Assembly: GCF_003992665.1 (NCBI RefSeq)
Contig: NZ_RZMX01000014.1
Location: 306,039-370,038 of the forward strand
Source of the DNA: Pelagibacterium montanilacus
GTDB taxonomy: Bacteria > Pseudomonadota > Alphaproteobacteria > Rhizobiales > Devosiaceae
Length of the DNA stretch: 64,000 nt
Direction of reading: 5' to 3'
How positions within the stretch are numbered: the stretch's first letter is position 1; each line of letters starts with the position of its first letter. Shown here piece after piece: positions 37,834 through 50,488 of this stretch. The position numbers were made by a program, and so were the translations under genes. The notes beneath the pieces are model-generated. The model had not been told where the DNA came from. It searched no databases and saw nothing but the letters and a program-made list of their open reading frames with translations.

Positions 37834-38664
37834 CTACGCACGCAGCGTGGCCGTCGCTCCAAAATGGACATCGCCCGCCGAAATCGCGGTGCGGTGCCCG
37901 TGCATATCGCGGACGACCAGACGGCCCGCATCGTCAATAGCTTCGAATGTCCCGCGAACGACGTCCCCGCCGCTCTGAATGGCCACTTGCGACCCAAGCC
38001 CGGCAGCGTGGCTGCGCCATTGGTCGAGAATTCGGGAAACACCTGCCCCGTCGTTCCAGTCTGCGAGGCAATCTATCCAGTTGTCGGCAAGGTGCGCGAA
38101 AACCGTCGGCGCGTCGAGCCCCAGTTCGAGATCGGCGAGACTTATCGCCGGATAGGGTGTGTCCTGGGGCGCGGCGACGACATTGACACCGAACCCGATC
38201 GCAACGGCGAGCCCCTTGCGCGCCGAAATCTGCGTCTCGAGAAGAATGCCAGCGACCTTGCCGCCATCGACCAGAACATCGTTGGGCCATTTCAGCGCGA
38301 TCCGCGCTTTACCGGCCTCGCTCGTGCCGTCGGCGCCGTCCAGTCCGGACCGGAACGTCCCCTTTGGAACGAGGGCGTTCAGCGTCCGGTTCAGCGCGAC
38401 CCCGGCAACAAAGCCAAGCGTGGCCACCTGGCCCGCATCACCCCCGGGCCGGATCATCACCGTCGCGGCGAGATTGCCTTTCGCGCTCTCCCATACGCGT
38501 CCGCGTCGTCCGCGTCCAGCGCTCTGGGAGAGCGCCGCGATCCACAGCCTGCCCGGGTCTCCCGCTCCGGCCGCAGCGAGAGCCTCGGCGTTGGTCGAGC
38601 CGACCGTTTCGTGGCCGATGACGCGATAGCCTGCGTCCAGAGCACGGGATGTGAGAGCGAACAT
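37834..38664 (-). CDS. birA: Biotin--[acetyl-CoA-carboxylase] ligase
   Basis: Attaches biotin to AccB and other carboxylases. The 276 residues contain GSTNAEAL, the biotinyl-AMP loop GRGRRGRVWES and KWPNDVLVDGGKVAGILLE, with an SH3-like C-terminal domain. There is no N-terminal helix-turn-helix, so this is the non-regulatory (class I) form. It follows nuoN by 12 nt. Confidence 0.96.
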   Translation of the reverse strand: MFALTSRALDAGYRVIGHETVGSTNAEALAAAGAGDPGRLWIAALSQSAGRGRRGRVWESAKGNLAATVMIRPGGDAGQVATLGFVAGVALNRTLNALVPKGTFRSGLDGADGTSEAGKARIALKWPNDVLVDGGKVAGILLETQISARKGLAVAIGFGVNVVAAPQDTPYPAISLADLELGLDAPTVFAHLADNWIDCLADWNDGAGVSRILDQWRSHAAGLGSQVAIQSGGDVVRGTFEAIDDAGRLVVRDMHGHRTAISAGDVHFGATATLRA

Positions 38665-38676
38665 TGCGCGCCTGCC

Positions 38677-40122
38677 CTAGAACAGGCTCCCCGCTGCCTC
38701 ATGCGCGAGCCGGGCGAGCGGACCACCGACCGTGAAGTAGTACGAGAGCACGAGGAACCCGACCAGCCCCATCACCACCCGCAGTTCGACCGCGGGAACC
38801 GGATAGGTTGCAGTGGGCTCGTCAAAATACATGACCTTGACCACGCGCAGGTAGTAAAAAGCGCTTACGGCGCTGGCCAGCATGCCGATCACCGCGAGGA
38901 TGAACAACTGGGCCTCCATTGCTGCAAGGAACACGTACCATTTGGCGAAAAACCCCGCGAGGGGCGGCAGGCCGACCAGTGAGAACATGAACATCGCCAG
39001 CATCGCCGCGACGAACGGCCTGCCCTGTGCCAGCCCTGCCAGATCGTCGATGGTCCGCACATAGCCGTTCTCGTTGCGCAGCGCGAGAATGCACGCGAAG
39101 GTGCCGATCGTCATGGCCATGTAGATCGCCATGTAGATCGCGACGCCTTCAACGCCCACAAGGCTCCCGGCGGACAGTCCGACCAGCGCGAAACCGATAT
39201 GGCCGATCGAGGAATAGGCCATCAGGCGCTTCAGGTTGTTCTGCCCGATCGCCGCAAAGGAGGCGAGCACCATCGAAGCGATGGACAGGAAGATGACCAC
39301 CTGCTGCCAGTCCCGGGCGATCGGCTCGAAGGCCTCGAACGCCACGCGGATCAGCAGGGCCATGGCCGCCACCTTGGGCGCGGATGCGAAGAACGCTGTG
39401 ACCGGTGTCGGCGCGCCTTCGTAGACGTCGGGCGTCCACATGTGGAACGGCACGGCCGAAATCTTGAAGGCTATGCCGGCCAGCAGGAACACGAGGCCGA
39501 AAATGAGGCCGATGTTGCGGTCGCCCAGCGCGGCGGCAGCGGCGATCTGATCGAGCTGGGTATGACCCGTGAACCCGTAGACCAGCGAAGCGCCATAAAG
39601 CAGCATGCCTGAGGAGAGAGCGCCAAGGACGAAGTATTTCAGGCCCGCCTCAGTCGCCCGTGTGCTGTCGCGCTTGATCGACGCAACCACGTAGAGCGCA
39701 AGCGACTGCAACTCGAGGCCGACATAAAGGCTCATCAGATCGTTGGCCGAAACCATCATCATCATGCCGAGCGTGGCAAGCACGACCAGCACGGGATACT
39801 CGAACTTGTTGAGCCCGTGATCCTGGGCATTGGAAACCGAGAGAACCAGCGCGAACACCGACCCTGCGATCACCAGCGTCTTCATGAAGCGGGCGAACTC
39901 ATCATTGATGAACCCGCCTGCGAACAACACGCCCTGGCTCGGCTGGAAGGCCACGAACAGCGCAACGGCGGCGAGCAGGCCAATGGCCATGCCCGTGACA
40001 AGAGTCGATGCCTCGCGCTTGGCGAAAACACCCAGCATCAGCAGTGCAAGCGCACCCACGGCGACCAACATCTCCGGATAGGCCGGTGCGAGCGAAGCGA
40101 ATCCCCCGAATTCGGAAATCAT
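38677..40122 (-). CDS. nuoN: NADH-quinone oxidoreductase subunit N
   Basis: Antiporter-like proton-pumping subunit of complex I. The 481-residue protein has about 14 helices and the conserved [12 protein letters not shown] (Glu in helix 5) and [21 protein letters not shown] (Lys) segments. It is the last nuo gene, 9 nt after nuoM. Confidence 0.97.
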   Translation of the reverse strand: MISEFGGFASLAPAYPEMLVAVGALALLMLGVFAKREASTLVTGMAIGLLAAVALFVAFQPSQGVLFAGGFINDEFARFMKTLVIAGSVFALVLSVSNAQDHGLNKFEYPVLVVLATLGMMMMVSANDLMSLYVGLELQSLALYVVASIKRDSTRATEAGLKYFVLGALSSGMLLYGASLVYGFTGHTQLDQIAAAAALGDRNIGLIFGLVFLLAGIAFKISAVPFHMWTPDVYEGAPTPVTAFFASAPKVAAMALLIRVAFEAFEPIARDWQQVVIFLSIASMVLASFAAIGQNNLKRLMAYSSIGHIGFALVGLSAGSLVGVEGVAIYMAIYMAMTIGTFACILALRNENGYVRTIDDLAGLAQGRPFVAAMLAMFMFSLVGLPPLAGFFAKWYVFLAAMEAQLFILAVIGMLASAVSAFYYLRVVKVMYFDEPTATYPVPAVELRVVMGLVGFLVLSYYFTVGGPLARLAHEAAGSLF

Positions 40123-40131
40123 AGTCAGCTC

Positions 40132-41634
40132 CTATTGCCCGGCTGCCGCAAGGCCTGTGGCCGCGGCATACTGGTCGACCAGCGCCTGGACGGACGCGGC
40201 GGTCGTGTCCAGCAGCGGGGCGGGATAAAATCCAAAGAAGATGGTAAGCACGATCAGCGGCACGATGGTGAGCATCTCGCGTGGGCTCAGATCGAGGATG
40301 CCGCGCAGGCTTTCCTTTTCCAGCGCCCCGAAGATCACCTTGCGGTAGAGCCATAGCCCGTAGCACGCAGAGAAGATCACGCCGAGGGTCGCCACGATGG
40401 CAAACCAGGTGTTGACCTGGAAGATCGCAAGCAGCGTGAGGAATTCACCCACAAAGCCGGACGTGCCGGGCAGTCCCACATTGGCCATGGTGAAGATCAT
40501 GAACGCGAAGGCGTATTTCGGCATGCGTTCGACCAGACCGCCATAAGCGGAGATGTCGCGGGTATGCATACGGTCGTAGATGACGCCGACCGAAAGGAAC
40601 AGCGCGCCCGAAACGATGCCGTGCGAGACCATCTGGAAGATCGCGCCCTGCACGCCGTAGATGTTGCCGGCGAAGATGCCCATGGTCACAAAGCCCATAT
40701 GGGCCACCGATGAGTAGGCGATCAGCTTCTTGACGTCGGTCTGCACCAGCGCCACGACGGACGTGATGACGATCGCTGCCACAGACAGCACGAACACGAA
40801 GTTCGAGAACATCAGCGAGGCGTCGGGGAACATGGGCAGCGAGAAGCGCAGGAAGCCATAGCCGCCCAGCTTGAGCAGGATCGCAGCCAGAATCACCGAA
40901 CCGGCGGTCGGGGCCTCGACGTGCGCCTCGGGCAGCCAGCGGTGCAACGGCCACATGGGCATCTTGACGGCGAGCGAGGCAAAGAACGCCAGCCACAGCC
41001 AGATCTGCATGGACTCGGGGAAATCGACTGCGAGGAGCCGCGAGATGTCGAGCGTACCAGCGTACCAGTACATCGCCATGATCGCGAGCAGCATCAGCAC
41101 CGAGCCTACGAAGGTGTAAAAGAAGAACTTGTAGCTCGCCTGGATCCTGCGCTTGCCGCCCCAGATGCCGATGATCAGGAACATCGGGATGAGGCTGCCT
41201 TCGAAGAAGACGTAGAACATCGCCAGATCGAGCGTCGCAAAGACGCCCATCATCAGCATTTCGAGGACCAGGAAGAGCACCATGTATTCGCGCACGCGGT
41301 GCTTCACCGAGTCCCAGCTTGCAAGGATGCACATGGGCATCAAAAGGCCCGTGAGCACGATGAACAGCACCGAAATGCCGTCCACGCCCATGCGGTAGCC
41401 GATGACCTCGCCCATCCAGGGCGAATTCTGGACAAACTGGAAGTCGGCGGTATCGGGGTCGAACAGGCCCCACATCAGCAGCGCGAACACGAAGGTCACG
41501 AAGGTCGTGGCCAGCGCGATGCGCTTGATGTTGAGAACCGCGACCTCGTCCTGACCCGGCGTCAAAAGGATGAAGAACGCCCCGACCAGCGGCAGGAATG
41601 TTATTATCGTGAGTATGTTGTCGGTCAGGATCAT
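40132..41634 (-). CDS. nuoM: NADH-quinone oxidoreductase subunit M
   Basis: Antiporter-like proton-pumping subunit. The protein is 500 residues from [18 protein letters not shown]; this ATG overlaps the nuoL stop as ATGA. The core motifs [18 protein letters not shown] and [20 protein letters not shown] are intact. Confidence 0.97.
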   Translation of the reverse strand: MILTDNILTIITFLPLVGAFFILLTPGQDEVAVLNIKRIALATTFVTFVFALLMWGLFDPDTADFQFVQNSPWMGEVIGYRMGVDGISVLFIVLTGLLMPMCILASWDSVKHRVREYMVLFLVLEMLMMGVFATLDLAMFYVFFEGSLIPMFLIIGIWGGKRRIQASYKFFFYTFVGSVLMLLAIMAMYWYAGTLDISRLLAVDFPESMQIWLWLAFFASLAVKMPMWPLHRWLPEAHVEAPTAGSVILAAILLKLGGYGFLRFSLPMFPDASLMFSNFVFVLSVAAIVITSVVALVQTDVKKLIAYSSVAHMGFVTMGIFAGNIYGVQGAIFQMVSHGIVSGALFLSVGVIYDRMHTRDISAYGGLVERMPKYAFAFMIFTMANVGLPGTSGFVGEFLTLLAIFQVNTWFAIVATLGVIFSACYGLWLYRKVIFGALEKESLRGILDLSPREMLTIVPLIVLTIFFGFYPAPLLDTTAASVQALVDQYAAATGLAAAGQ

Positions 41635-43589
41635 CCCAGAAGTCCCCCGGCGGCGATCGCCCACGTAATGAGCGCTGCTACGCCGATCAGCATTGCGAAT
41701 GCATAGTGGTAGAGGTAGCCGGACTGCAGCCGGACCACCTGTGTGGTCACCTGCTTGACCCTGCGCCCCAGGCCTTCGACAAGCATCTGGTCGACGAACC
41801 AGTCATCGAACCCCTTCCAGAGCGCCTGCCCCACCCAGCGGGTCGGACGGACGAACAGGAAGTCGTAGATTTCGTCGAAATACCACTTGTTGAGCAGGAA
41901 CTTGTAGAGCCCCGGATGCTCCGCGGCCAGCTCCCGCGGCGCCTCGGGCCGGCGGATGTAGAAGTACCAGGCCAGTACGAACCCGGCCAGCATGGCCATG
42001 GCCGCCGAGGCCTTGACCCAGAAGGGCACGTAGTGTGCCGCATCGATGATCTCGGCATCGACCACGACAGCGCCATGGAAGAAGTGTTCCACGTGCTCGG
42101 CGTGCCCGAAGAACACGTCGTAGAACACCACGCCGGCGAGCACCGCGCCCGCAGCCAGAATATAGAGAGGCACCAGCATGATGCGAGGGCTCTCATGGGC
42201 GTGGTCGAACGTGTGCTGGTCCGCGCGCGTCTTGCCGTGGAACGTCAGGTGGATCAGGCGCCAGGAGTAGAAGCTCGTGAACAGTGCCGCGATGACCAGC
42301 ATCCAGAAAGCGAGCTGCCCGGCGGGTCCGCCAAAGGCATAGGCGGCCTCGATGATTGCGTCCTTCGAGAAGAACCCGGCGAACCCGAACATGGTGCCCG
42401 GAATGCCCACTCCGGTCAGTGCCAGCGTGCCTATGATCATCATCGCATAGGTGATCGGGATCTTGCGGGCGATGCCGCCCATGTTGCGCATATCCTGCTC
42501 GTGGTGCATCGCATGGATGACCGACCCGGCCCCGAGGAACAGCAGCGCCTTGAAGAAGGCGTGGGTGAACAGGTGATAGACGCCGGCCGAATAGGCCCCT
42601 ACCCCGAGCGCCACGAACATGTAGCCGAGCTGGGAGCAGGTCGAGTAGGCAATGACGCGCTTGATGTCGTTCTGCACGAGCCCGACGGTCGCGGCAAAGA
42701 ACGCCGTGATCGCGCCGACATAGATGATCACAAGCGTCGCGGTTTCGCTCATCTCGAACATGGGCGAGAGACGCGCGACGAGAAAGACCCCGGCGGTCAC
42801 CATGGTGGCCGCGTGAATGAGCGCGGACACAGGCGTCGGGCCCTCCATGGCGTCCGGCAGCCAGGTGTGCAGCAGGAACTGCGCCGACTTGCCCATCGCC
42901 CCCATGAACAGCAGCAGGCAAACAACGGTCAGCGCGTGGTATTCACCACCAAGGATCGGGATCGTGGCATCCGCAAGCCCGGGAAGCGCCGCGAAGGTAT
43001 CCTCGAACCCGAGCGAACCGACGAGATAGAACGTCCCGAAAATGCCAAGCGCGAACCCGAAATCACCGACACGGTTGACCACGAAGGCCTTCATGGCTGC
43101 GGCGTTGGCCGAGGGCTTCTTGTACCAGAACCCGATCAGCAGGTAGGAGGCCAGCCCCACGCCTTCCCAGCCAAAGAACATCTGGAGGAAGTTGTCGGCC
43201 GTCACCAGCATCAGCATCGCGAAGGTGAACAGCGAGAGGTAGGCAAAGAAGCGCGCGCGGTGCGGATCGTCGTGCATGTAGCCGATCGAATAGACATGCA
43301 CGAGGCAGGACACGGTGTTGACCACGACCAGCATGATCGCCGTCAGTGTATCGACGCGCAGGATCCAACGCAGGTCGAGGTCGCCGGTGACGATCCAGCG
43401 CATGATCTCGACCTTGTAGGCCTCGGCATTGCCCAGAAAGAACGGGATGAACACGATCCAGGAGAGGATCGCCGCGATGACCAGAAGCGACGTGGTCAGC
43501 ACCTCGGCGGCCTTGTGCCCGATCGTCCGGCCGAAAAGGCCGGCAACCAGCGCGCCGATCAGCGGCAGGAACACGATTGCCTGAATCAT
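41631..43589 (-). CDS. nuoL: NADH-quinone oxidoreductase subunit L
   Basis: Distal proton-pumping subunit, 652 residues. It has [38 protein letters not shown] and the long C-terminal region that forms the lateral helix along the membrane arm. It starts 5 nt after nuoK. Confidence 0.97.
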   Translation of the reverse strand: MIQAIVFLPLIGALVAGLFGRTIGHKAAEVLTTSLLVIAAILSWIVFIPFFLGNAEAYKVEIMRWIVTGDLDLRWILRVDTLTAIMLVVVNTVSCLVHVYSIGYMHDDPHRARFFAYLSLFTFAMLMLVTADNFLQMFFGWEGVGLASYLLIGFWYKKPSANAAAMKAFVVNRVGDFGFALGIFGTFYLVGSLGFEDTFAALPGLADATIPILGGEYHALTVVCLLLFMGAMGKSAQFLLHTWLPDAMEGPTPVSALIHAATMVTAGVFLVARLSPMFEMSETATLVIIYVGAITAFFAATVGLVQNDIKRVIAYSTCSQLGYMFVALGVGAYSAGVYHLFTHAFFKALLFLGAGSVIHAMHHEQDMRNMGGIARKIPITYAMMIIGTLALTGVGIPGTMFGFAGFFSKDAIIEAAYAFGGPAGQLAFWMLVIAALFTSFYSWRLIHLTFHGKTRADQHTFDHAHESPRIMLVPLYILAAGAVLAGVVFYDVFFGHAEHVEHFFHGAVVVDAEIIDAAHYVPFWVKASAAMAMLAGFVLAWYFYIRRPEAPRELAAEHPGLYKFLLNKWYFDEIYDFLFVRPTRWVGQALWKGFDDWFVDQMLVEGLGRRVKQVTTQVVRLQSGYLYHYAFAMLIGVAALITWAIAAGGLLG

Positions 43590-43594
43590 CGCCG

Positions 43595-43909
43595 TCAGCC
43601 CCTCATCGTGTTGACGTCGTCGACGGCGATCGAGCCGCGATTCCGGAAGAAGATCACAAGGATGGCCAGGCCGATCGCAGCCTCGGCGGCGGCCACGGTC
43701 AGGATCAGCAGCGCGAAGACCTGACCGACCAGATCGTTGAGATGGAGCGAGAACGCCACCAGGTTGATGTTGACCGCCAGAAGGATCAACTCCACCGACA
43801 TCAGGATGATGATGATGTTCTTCCGGTTGAGGAAGATGCCGAACACCCCGATGGTGAACAGGATTGCGGCTACGGTCAGAAAGTGACCGAGCCCGATAAC
43901 CGATGTCAT
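43595..43909 (-). CDS. nuoK: NADH-quinone oxidoreductase subunit K
   Basis: Three-helix membrane subunit of about 104 residues. It has the two conserved glutamates, in [18 protein letters not shown] and [13 protein letters not shown]. Two ATG codons are adjacent; the second has better spacing from an AGGGGG ribosome site, so 43912 is the alternative start. Confidence 0.96.
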   Translation of the reverse strand: MTSVIGLGHFLTVAAILFTIGVFGIFLNRKNIIIILMSVELILLAVNINLVAFSLHLNDLVGQVFALLILTVAAAEAAIGLAILVIFFRNRGSIAVDDVNTMRG

Positions 43910-43919
43910 CATAGCCCCC

Positions 43920-44528
43920 TTACAAACCCTTGCCGCTCTGTACCTTGACGATCTCGAGGCCCGACTGCTTGTCGCGCGCGACCTGCTTGCCGATGTCCTG
44001 CCGCTTGACGCCAGGCTTGTGGCGCAGCGTCAGAACGATGGCGCCGATCATGGCAACCAGGAGGATCAGCCCGCTCGCCTGGAAGAGATAGATGTAGCGC
44101 GTGTAGAGCACGAGCCCGAGGGCCCGCGTGTTGTCCACGGTCTGGTCGATCGGCAAGGCGCCCGTCCCCGCCGCTTCGGGCACGAGATAGGACGCACCGG
44201 CAACCATGAGCAGCTCGAGCAGAAGCACGATGCCGACCAGCGCCCCGACCGGCATGAACTGAAGCATCCCCCGGCGCAGCTGGCCGAAATCGACGTCCAG
44301 CATCATGACAACGAACAGGAACAGCACCGCCACGGCGCCGACGTAAACGACGATCAGGATCAGGGCGAGGAATTCGGCGCCCGCCAGCATGAAGATGCCG
44401 GCCGCGTTGACGAAGGCCAGGATCAGGAACAGCACCGAATGGACCGCATTGCGCGAGGCAATGACCATCAGTGCCGACGCGATCACGACGGCCGAGAACA
44501 GGTAGAAAAAGAACAGCGGCAGGGTCAC
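43920..44528 (-). CDS. nuoJ: NADH-quinone oxidoreductase subunit J
   Basis: Five-helix membrane subunit of 202 residues with [20 protein letters not shown] and the pi-bulge region [19 protein letters not shown]. The cytoplasmic C-terminal tail is basic ([15 protein letters not shown]). Confidence 0.96.
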   Translation of the reverse strand: MTLPLFFFYLFSAVVIASALMVIASRNAVHSVLFLILAFVNAAGIFMLAGAEFLALILIVVYVGAVAVLFLFVVMMLDVDFGQLRRGMLQFMPVGALVGIVLLLELLMVAGASYLVPEAAGTGALPIDQTVDNTRALGLVLYTRYIYLFQASGLILLVAMIGAIVLTLRHKPGVKRQDIGKQVARDKQSGLEIVKVQSGKGL

Positions 44529-44537
44529 CAGTCGCTC

Positions 44538-45029
44538 CTAGCGGTAGGGCGCGTCGAGCGCGATGTTGGCGGCCAGCTCACGCTCCCAGCGGTCGCCATT
44601 GGCCAGCAGGCGCTCCTTGGAGAAGTACAGCTCCTCACGGGTCTCGGTGGCGAACTCGAAATTGGGACCCTCGACGATGGCATCGACCGGGCAAGCCTCC
44701 TGGCAGAAGCCGCAATAAATGCACTTCACCATGTCGATGTCGTATCGCACCGTGCGCCGCGTGCCGTCGTTCTGGCGCGGGCCGGCCTCGATGGTGATGG
44801 CCTGGGCCGGGCAGATCGCCTCGCACAGCTTGCAGGCGATGCAGCGTTCTTCGCCATTGGGGTAGCGGCGCAGCGCATGCTCGCCGCGGAACCGCGGGCT
44901 GATCCGCCCCTTCTCGAAGGGATAGTTGATGGTGGGCTTGGGCGCGAAGAAATAGCGCATCGCGAGAAAGAACGTCGAGACGAACTCGCGAAGCAGCAAC
45001 GCGTCGAAAAATCTCAGTGCCTGTTGCAT
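44538..45029 (-). CDS. nuoI: NADH-quinone oxidoreductase subunit I
   Basis: Ferredoxin-like subunit carrying clusters N6a and N6b. The 163 residues have both 4Fe-4S motifs, [12 protein letters not shown] and [12 protein letters not shown]. An N-terminal amphipathic stretch anchors it at the membrane. Confidence 0.98.
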   Translation of the reverse strand: MQQALRFFDALLLREFVSTFFLAMRYFFAPKPTINYPFEKGRISPRFRGEHALRRYPNGEERCIACKLCEAICPAQAITIEAGPRQNDGTRRTVRYDIDMVKCIYCGFCQEACPVDAIVEGPNFEFATETREELYFSKERLLANGDRWERELAANIALDAPYR

Positions 45030-45039
45030 CGTCTTTCTC

Positions 45040-46140
45040 CTAGGCTCCCATGCCGCCGTGCCAGCCCCAGCCGGTGAACTGGAGCACCGCTGCGACGATC
45101 ACGACCATTGCGAGGGAAACGGGCAGGAACACTTTCCAGCCAAGCCGCATGAGCTGGTCGTACCGGTAGCGCGGAACGAACGCCTTGACCATGGCGAACA
45201 TGAAGAACACCAGGGAAAGCTTGAGCACGAACCACACGGGATCGGGGATCCAGGTGAACGGCGGCAAATTGATCGGTGCACTCCAGCCCCCCAGGAACAG
45301 GAGCGTGGTGAGCGCGCACATCAGGATGATCGAGACGTACTCGCCGAGCATGAACATCATGTACGGGGTCGAGCCGTACTCCACCATGAAGCCGGCGACC
45401 AGCTCGGATTCGGCTTCGGGAAGGTCGAACGGCGGACGGTTGGTCTCGGCCAGAGCCGAGATGAAGAAGATCACGAACATCGGGAACAGCGGCAGCCAGA
45501 ACCAGTTCAGGAAAGCCAGCCAGGGCACCCCGAGGGCATGGGCCAGCCCCATCTCCTGCTGGGCGATCACGATGTGGGTGAGGTTGAGCGAACCCACGCA
45601 CAAGAGCACCGTGATGATCACGAAACCGATGGACACCTCGTAGGACACCATCTGCGCCGCCGAGCGCAGCGCGCCGAGGAACGGATATTTCGAGTTCGAC
45701 GCCCAGCCGCCCATGATCACGCCATAGACCGCCAGCGAGGAAATCGCGAAGATGTAGAGAATGCCCACATTGATGTCGGCCAGTGCCCACCCTTCGGCGA
45801 CCGGAACGACCGCCCAGGCCGAAAGCGCCAGGAGCACGGTGACCAGCGGTGCGAGAAGGAAAACGGCCTTGTCCGCACCGGCCGGGATCACCGGTTCCTT
45901 GAGCACGAACTTGAGAAGATCGGCAAAGCTCTGCAGCAGGCCGAAGGCGCCCACGACGTTGGGGCCGCGCCGGATCTGCACGGCGGCCCAGATCTTGCGA
46001 TCGGCCAGCAGCACATATGCCGTGAAGACCAGGAGGGTCACCAGCAGCAGCAGGGCCTTCCAGACGAACCCGACCTCGGTGCCCAGCCCGAGAACCGGCA
46101 CGCCGAGAAGATAATCGAGGGCGTTCACGAACCAATCCAT
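45040..46140 (-). CDS. nuoH: NADH-quinone oxidoreductase subunit H
   Basis: Membrane subunit forming much of the quinone cavity. The 366 residues include [25 protein letters not shown]-type helix [13 protein letters not shown], and the acidic loop [19 protein letters not shown]. Confidence 0.98.
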   Translation of the reverse strand: MDWFVNALDYLLGVPVLGLGTEVGFVWKALLLLVTLLVFTAYVLLADRKIWAAVQIRRGPNVVGAFGLLQSFADLLKFVLKEPVIPAGADKAVFLLAPLVTVLLALSAWAVVPVAEGWALADINVGILYIFAISSLAVYGVIMGGWASNSKYPFLGALRSAAQMVSYEVSIGFVIITVLLCVGSLNLTHIVIAQQEMGLAHALGVPWLAFLNWFWLPLFPMFVIFFISALAETNRPPFDLPEAESELVAGFMVEYGSTPYMMFMLGEYVSIILMCALTTLLFLGGWSAPINLPPFTWIPDPVWFVLKLSLVFFMFAMVKAFVPRYRYDQLMRLGWKVFLPVSLAMVVIVAAVLQFTGWGWHGGMGA

Positions 46141-46149
46141 AACGCTGTT

Positions 46150-48246
46150 CTACTCCGCCGCCTGCTTGATGCCCGACATCATCTGCGAGCACTCGGCCAT
46201 GACGGCCGAGGCCCGAGCGATCGGGTTGGTCAGATAGAAGTCGGACACGGGCGAGATGAAGGCCTGGTCCCCCTTGGCTTCGGGCTTGCCCGCGAGCCTG
46301 TCTACATCAGTCGCCTTGCCCGGCGCAATCTGGTCGAGCCGTGCGAGGTGGGGATACTCCCCATAAAGCGCCGAACGCAATGCCTGAAGCGAGTCGAAAG
46401 GCAGAGTCTTGCCGAGCACACCCGAGAGAGCCCGCAGAATTGCCCAGTCTTCCTTGGCGTCGCCCGGCGAGAAGATCGCCCGGGTGGTCATCTGCACGCG
46501 GCCCTCGGTGTTCACATAGGTGCCGCTCTTTTCCGTGTAGGTCGATGCGGGCAGAATCACGTCGGCCCGATGGGCACCCGCATCGCCATGGGTGCCGATA
46601 TAGACCACCAGCGTCTCTGCGCCGATCGCCGGGACATCGATCTCGTCCGCGCCCAAGAGGAACAGCACGTCCAGCTTGCCCTTGGCCGAAGCCTTGAGCA
46701 TGGCGTCGGTGGCCATTCCGCCCTTGCCCGGCACGAAGCCGATGTCAAGCGCACCCACGCGCGCGGCGGCGTTGTGCAGCACGGCATAGCCGTTCCACCC
46801 CTCGTCCGTCGCGCCGCTGGTCCTGGCAATCTGTGCGGCCATGGCGGCAACCTGCGCGCCAGGGCCCCCCGCAAGCGCCCCCTCGCCCACGATCACCATC
46901 GGCCGCTTGGCGGTCTTGAACACTTCGGCGAAATCGCCCTTGCCTCCGGCAAGATCGGTCAGCGACTGAATGCCCGCTCCCAGATAGGTGTAATCATAGG
47001 TGAGGTCGGCCTGTTCGCCGATCACCGCGACCGGCACGTTGCCGGCGCGCCATGCCTTGCGGATACGTGCGTTGAGCACCGCCGCTTCCCTCCGCGGGTT
47101 GGTGCCCACCAAAAGGATGGCATCGGCCTGTTCGATTCCCGCGATCGTCGGGTTGAAGATGTAGCTGGCCCGGCCCTTGGCGGGATCGAGCGCCACGCCC
47201 GCCGGGCGCGAATCGATGTTGGTCGAGCCCAGCGACGCCATCAGCGCCTTGAGCGCGTACATTTCCTCGACCGCAGCGAGATCTCCGGCGATCGCGCCGA
47301 TGGCCTTGCCATCCGTTTTGCCGATTGCCTCGGCGATGGCGCCGAAGGCCTCGCGCCAGGTGCCGGCGCGCAGCTTGCCGTCCTTGCGGACATAGGGGCG
47401 ATCGAGCCGCTGCGTCCGCAGCCCGTCCCACACGAAGCGCGTCTTGTCGGAAATCCATTCCTCGTTCACGCCTTCATGGATGCGCGGCAGAATGCGCATG
47501 ACTTCGCGTCCGCGCGCGTCCACCCGGATGCTCGAGCCGACCGCGTCCATAACGTCCACGCTCTCGGTCTTGGAGAGCTCCCAGGGGCGGGCCTGGAAGG
47601 CATAGGGCTTGGACGTCAGCGCGCCCACGGGGCAAAGATCGATCACGTTGCCCTGCAGCTCGCTGGTCAGCGAGCGTTCAAGATAGGAAGTGATCTCGGC
47701 GTCCTCGCCACGGCCCACAAGGCCCAGCTCGGAGATGCCGGCCACTTCCGTCGTGAAGCGGACGCAGCGCGTGCAGTGGATGCATCGGTTCATGATCGTC
47801 TTGACCAGCGGGCCGATATGCTTGTTCTCGACGGCGCGCTTGTTCTCCCAATAGCGCGATGTGTCCACGCCATAGGCCATCGCCTGGTCCTGCAGATCGC
47901 ATTCTCCGCCCTGATCGCAGATCGGGCAGTCGAGCGGATGGTTGATGAGCAGGAACTCCATCACGCCTTCGCGGGCCTTCTTGACCATCGGCGTGTTGGT
48001 GAACATTTCCGGCGCTTCGCCGTTCGGGCCCGGGCGCAAATCACGCACGCTCATGGCGCAGCTTGCCTGCGGCTTGGGGGGGCCGCCCTTCACTTCCACG
48101 AGGCACATGCGGCAGTTGCCCGCCACCGAGAGCCGCTCGTGGTAGCAAAAGCGCGGGATTTCCGCGCCCGCGGCCTCTGCCGCCTGCATGAGCGTAAAGT
48201 GATCGGGAACCTCGATCAGTTCACCATCGACTTTGATCTGAGCCAT
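46150..48246 (-). CDS. nuoG: NADH-quinone oxidoreductase subunit G
   Basis: Large iron-sulphur subunit, 698 residues. The N-terminal 2Fe-2S domain has [15 protein letters not shown]; then comes the His-Cys 4Fe-4S region with [14 protein letters not shown], then [10 protein letters not shown]. The rest is a molybdopterin-oxidoreductase-like domain without cofactor function. It starts 6 nt after nuoF. Confidence 0.97.
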   Translation of the reverse strand: MAQIKVDGELIEVPDHFTLMQAAEAAGAEIPRFCYHERLSVAGNCRMCLVEVKGGPPKPQASCAMSVRDLRPGPNGEAPEMFTNTPMVKKAREGVMEFLLINHPLDCPICDQGGECDLQDQAMAYGVDTSRYWENKRAVENKHIGPLVKTIMNRCIHCTRCVRFTTEVAGISELGLVGRGEDAEITSYLERSLTSELQGNVIDLCPVGALTSKPYAFQARPWELSKTESVDVMDAVGSSIRVDARGREVMRILPRIHEGVNEEWISDKTRFVWDGLRTQRLDRPYVRKDGKLRAGTWREAFGAIAEAIGKTDGKAIGAIAGDLAAVEEMYALKALMASLGSTNIDSRPAGVALDPAKGRASYIFNPTIAGIEQADAILLVGTNPRREAAVLNARIRKAWRAGNVPVAVIGEQADLTYDYTYLGAGIQSLTDLAGGKGDFAEVFKTAKRPMVIVGEGALAGGPGAQVAAMAAQIARTSGATDEGWNGYAVLHNAAARVGALDIGFVPGKGGMATDAMLKASAKGKLDVLFLLGADEIDVPAIGAETLVVYIGTHGDAGAHRADVILPASTYTEKSGTYVNTEGRVQMTTRAIFSPGDAKEDWAILRALSGVLGKTLPFDSLQALRSALYGEYPHLARLDQIAPGKATDVDRLAGKPEAKGDQAFISPVSDFYLTNPIARASAVMAECSQMMSGIKQAAE

Positions 48247-48252
48247 TTGACT

Positions 48253-49560
48253 TTACTCCGCCGCAACCGAGGGCACGGCGCCGTCGGACGTGGACTTGTA
48301 GGTGTATGCATCGATCCGTTCTTCGATCACATGGCGGAAATTGCGGATCAGCCCCTGAATCGGCCATGCGGCAGCGTCGCCGAGCGCACAGATGGTGTGA
48401 CCCTCCACCTGCTTGGTGACGGCAAACAGCATGTCGATTTCCCGCTTCTGGGCTTCACCACGCACCATGCGCTCCATAACCCGCATCATCCAGCCCGTGC
48501 CTTCGCGGCAGGGCGTGCACTGGCCGCAGCTCTCGTGCTTGTAAAATGCCGAAAGCCGCCAGATAGCGCGGATGATGTCGGTGGAATTGTCCATCACGAT
48601 AACGGCCGCGGTGCCGAGCGAGGAACCGACTTCCTTGAGCCCGTCGAAGTCCATCTGGGCCGACCTGATCTTTTCGCCGGGCACGCAGGGCACCGATGAG
48701 CCGCCGGGGATCACGGCCAGCAGATTGTCCCAGCCGCCGCGGACGCCGCCGCAATGCTTTTCGATCAGCACGTCGAAGGGCGTGCCCATTTCTTCCTCGA
48801 ACGTCGCGGGATTGTTCACGTGTCCTGATACGCAGAACAGCTTGGACCCGGTGTTGTTCTCGCGGCCCAGCCCGGCGAACCAACTCGCCCCGCGGCGCAG
48901 GATTTCCGGCACCACGGCGATCGATTCGACGTTGTTGACGGTCGTGGGGTTTCCATAGAGCCCGACGCCCGCGGGGAATGGCGGCTTGAGCCTTGGCTGG
49001 CCCTTTTTGCCCTCGAGGCTCTCCATCAGCGCGGTTTCCTCACCGCAGATATAAGCCCCTGCCCCATGGTGGACGACGATATCGAAATCCCAGCCGTGGA
49101 TGTTGTCCTTGCCGATCAGCCGCGCGTCATAGGCCTGTTGCACTGCGGCCTCAAGGCGCTGGCGCTCGCGCATGAATTCGCCGCGCACATAGATGAACGC
49201 CGTGTGGGCATCCATGGCGCGGCCCGCGATCAGGCACCCTTCGATCAGATGATGGGGATCATGGCGCAGGATCTCGCGATCCTTGCACGTGCCCGGCTCG
49301 GATTCGTCGGCATTGACCACCAGATAGTGCGGCCGGCCATCCGACTGCTTGGGCATGAACGACCATTTCAGGCCCGTGGGAAAGCCGGCGCCGCCGCGTC
49401 CGCGCAAGCCGGAAGCCTTGACCTCACCGGTCAGCCATTCCCGCCCCCTGTCGAGCAGGTCCTTGGTCCCGCTCCACGCGCCACGCCGCCGGGCGCCATC
49501 CAGGCCCCAGTCGCCGAGCCCGTAGAGATTGGTGAATATGCGATCCTTGTCGTCAAGCAT
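48253..49560 (-). CDS. nuoF: NADH-quinone oxidoreductase subunit F
   Basis: NADH-binding flavoprotein. The protein is 435 residues from [18 protein letters not shown]; upstream in-frame codons belong to the shadow of nuoE. FMN-binding [16 protein letters not shown], the NADH region with [14 protein letters not shown], and the 4Fe-4S (N3) ligands in [13 protein letters not shown] are all present. Confidence 0.98.
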   Translation of the reverse strand: MLDDKDRIFTNLYGLGDWGLDGARRRGAWSGTKDLLDRGREWLTGEVKASGLRGRGGAGFPTGLKWSFMPKQSDGRPHYLVVNADESEPGTCKDREILRHDPHHLIEGCLIAGRAMDAHTAFIYVRGEFMRERQRLEAAVQQAYDARLIGKDNIHGWDFDIVVHHGAGAYICGEETALMESLEGKKGQPRLKPPFPAGVGLYGNPTTVNNVESIAVVPEILRRGASWFAGLGRENNTGSKLFCVSGHVNNPATFEEEMGTPFDVLIEKHCGGVRGGWDNLLAVIPGGSSVPCVPGEKIRSAQMDFDGLKEVGSSLGTAAVIVMDNSTDIIRAIWRLSAFYKHESCGQCTPCREGTGWMMRVMERMVRGEAQKREIDMLFAVTKQVEGHTICALGDAAAWPIQGLIRNFRHVIEERIDAYTYKSTSDGAVPSVAAE

Positions 49561-49567
49561 CTTCGAT

Positions 49568-50488
49568 TCACTCCTTGGACTTGCGGGTAGCGGGCTTGCG
49601 GGCGGCGGGCTTGCTCCGCGCTTTCGTCGGCTCTTCAGCCGGAGATTCGCCACCGGTCGCGCCTTCGCGCATCGTCTGGTCGGGCTTGGCGCGTGCCGGG
49701 CCGCCGGCTTCATTTTCCTCGGCTTCAGCACGTTCACTCGAGACCTTGCCCTCAGGCGACGGGCCCTTGATGCCGGGTGCCGCCTCATCATCGACTTCGC
49801 GCTTGCGTCCGGGCCGGGTGGCCTTCTTGGGCGGGTCGACCGGACCGTTATCAACATGCTCGTGCTCGATGTGCTCGACGTCTGCAAGCAGCGTGGTCCG
49901 TCCGGACTGGGCCGCCGAGAACTGGCGATCGATCTGGGGGCCCGGCTTGATCGTATCACCCTTGCCGTCGCGGAATGCGAGCAGGATTTCCTCGAAGCGC
50001 TCGGTGGTCAGGTCCTCATAGGTGTCGAACCCGATGGTCACCATGGGCGCATTCACACACGCGCCCGCGCATTCCACTTCTTCCCAGCTCATCGTTCCGT
50101 CCGCGTTGAGGTGGTGCGGTTCGGCATGGATGTGCTTCTGGCAGACGGCCCGGATGTCCTCGGCGCCGCGCAGCATGCATGGCGTGGTGCCGCACACCTG
50201 GATGTGGGCGCGCGTGCCAACCGGCTGAAGCTGGAATTGGGTGTAGAAGGTCGCGACCTCGAGAACGCGGATATAGGGCATGTCGAGCATGCCTGCCACG
50301 GTTTCGATGGTGGCCCGGGTGACCCAGCCGTCCTGTTCCTGAGCGCGCATCAGCAGCGGGATCACTGCCGATTGCTGGCGCCCCTCGGGATAAAGGGCAA
50401 TCCGCTTTTTCGCCCAGGCCGCATTTTCCTCGCTGAAGGCGAAGGATGTGGGCTGAACACTGTCTTCTGCTAGGCGGCGCACGCTCAT
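49568..50488 (-). CDS. nuoE: NADH-quinone oxidoreductase subunit E with long disordered tail
   Basis: Thioredoxin-fold 2Fe-2S subunit (N1a). Cluster ligands are seen in [10 protein letters not shown] and in [11 protein letters not shown]. The conserved part ends near residue 185; the remaining about 120 residues are rich in Lys, Pro, Glu and Ala (for example [14 protein letters not shown] at the end) and should be disordered. Extended NuoE tails are known in Hyphomicrobiales; their role is not. The stop overlaps nothing and nuoF follows after 7 nt. Confidence 0.96.
   Translation of the reverse strand: MSVRRLAEDSVQPTSFAFSEENAAWAKKRIALYPEGRQQSAVIPLLMRAQEQDGWVTRATIETVAGMLDMPYIRVLEVATFYTQFQLQPVGTRAHIQVCGTTPCMLRGAEDIRAVCQKHIHAEPHHLNADGTMSWEEVECAGACVNAPMVTIGFDTYEDLTTERFEEILLAFRDGKGDTIKPGPQIDRQFSAAQSGRTTLLADVEHIEHEHVDNGPVDPPKKATRPGRKREVDDEAAPGIKGPSPEGKVSSERAEAEENEAGGPARAKPDQTMREGATGGESPAEEPTKARSKPAARKPATRKSKE

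Noticed and set aside
45058..48699. 1213-codon plus-strand frame antisense to nuoH and nuoG
   Set aside because: Shadow frame of highly conserved nuo genes; no ribosome site, no domain.
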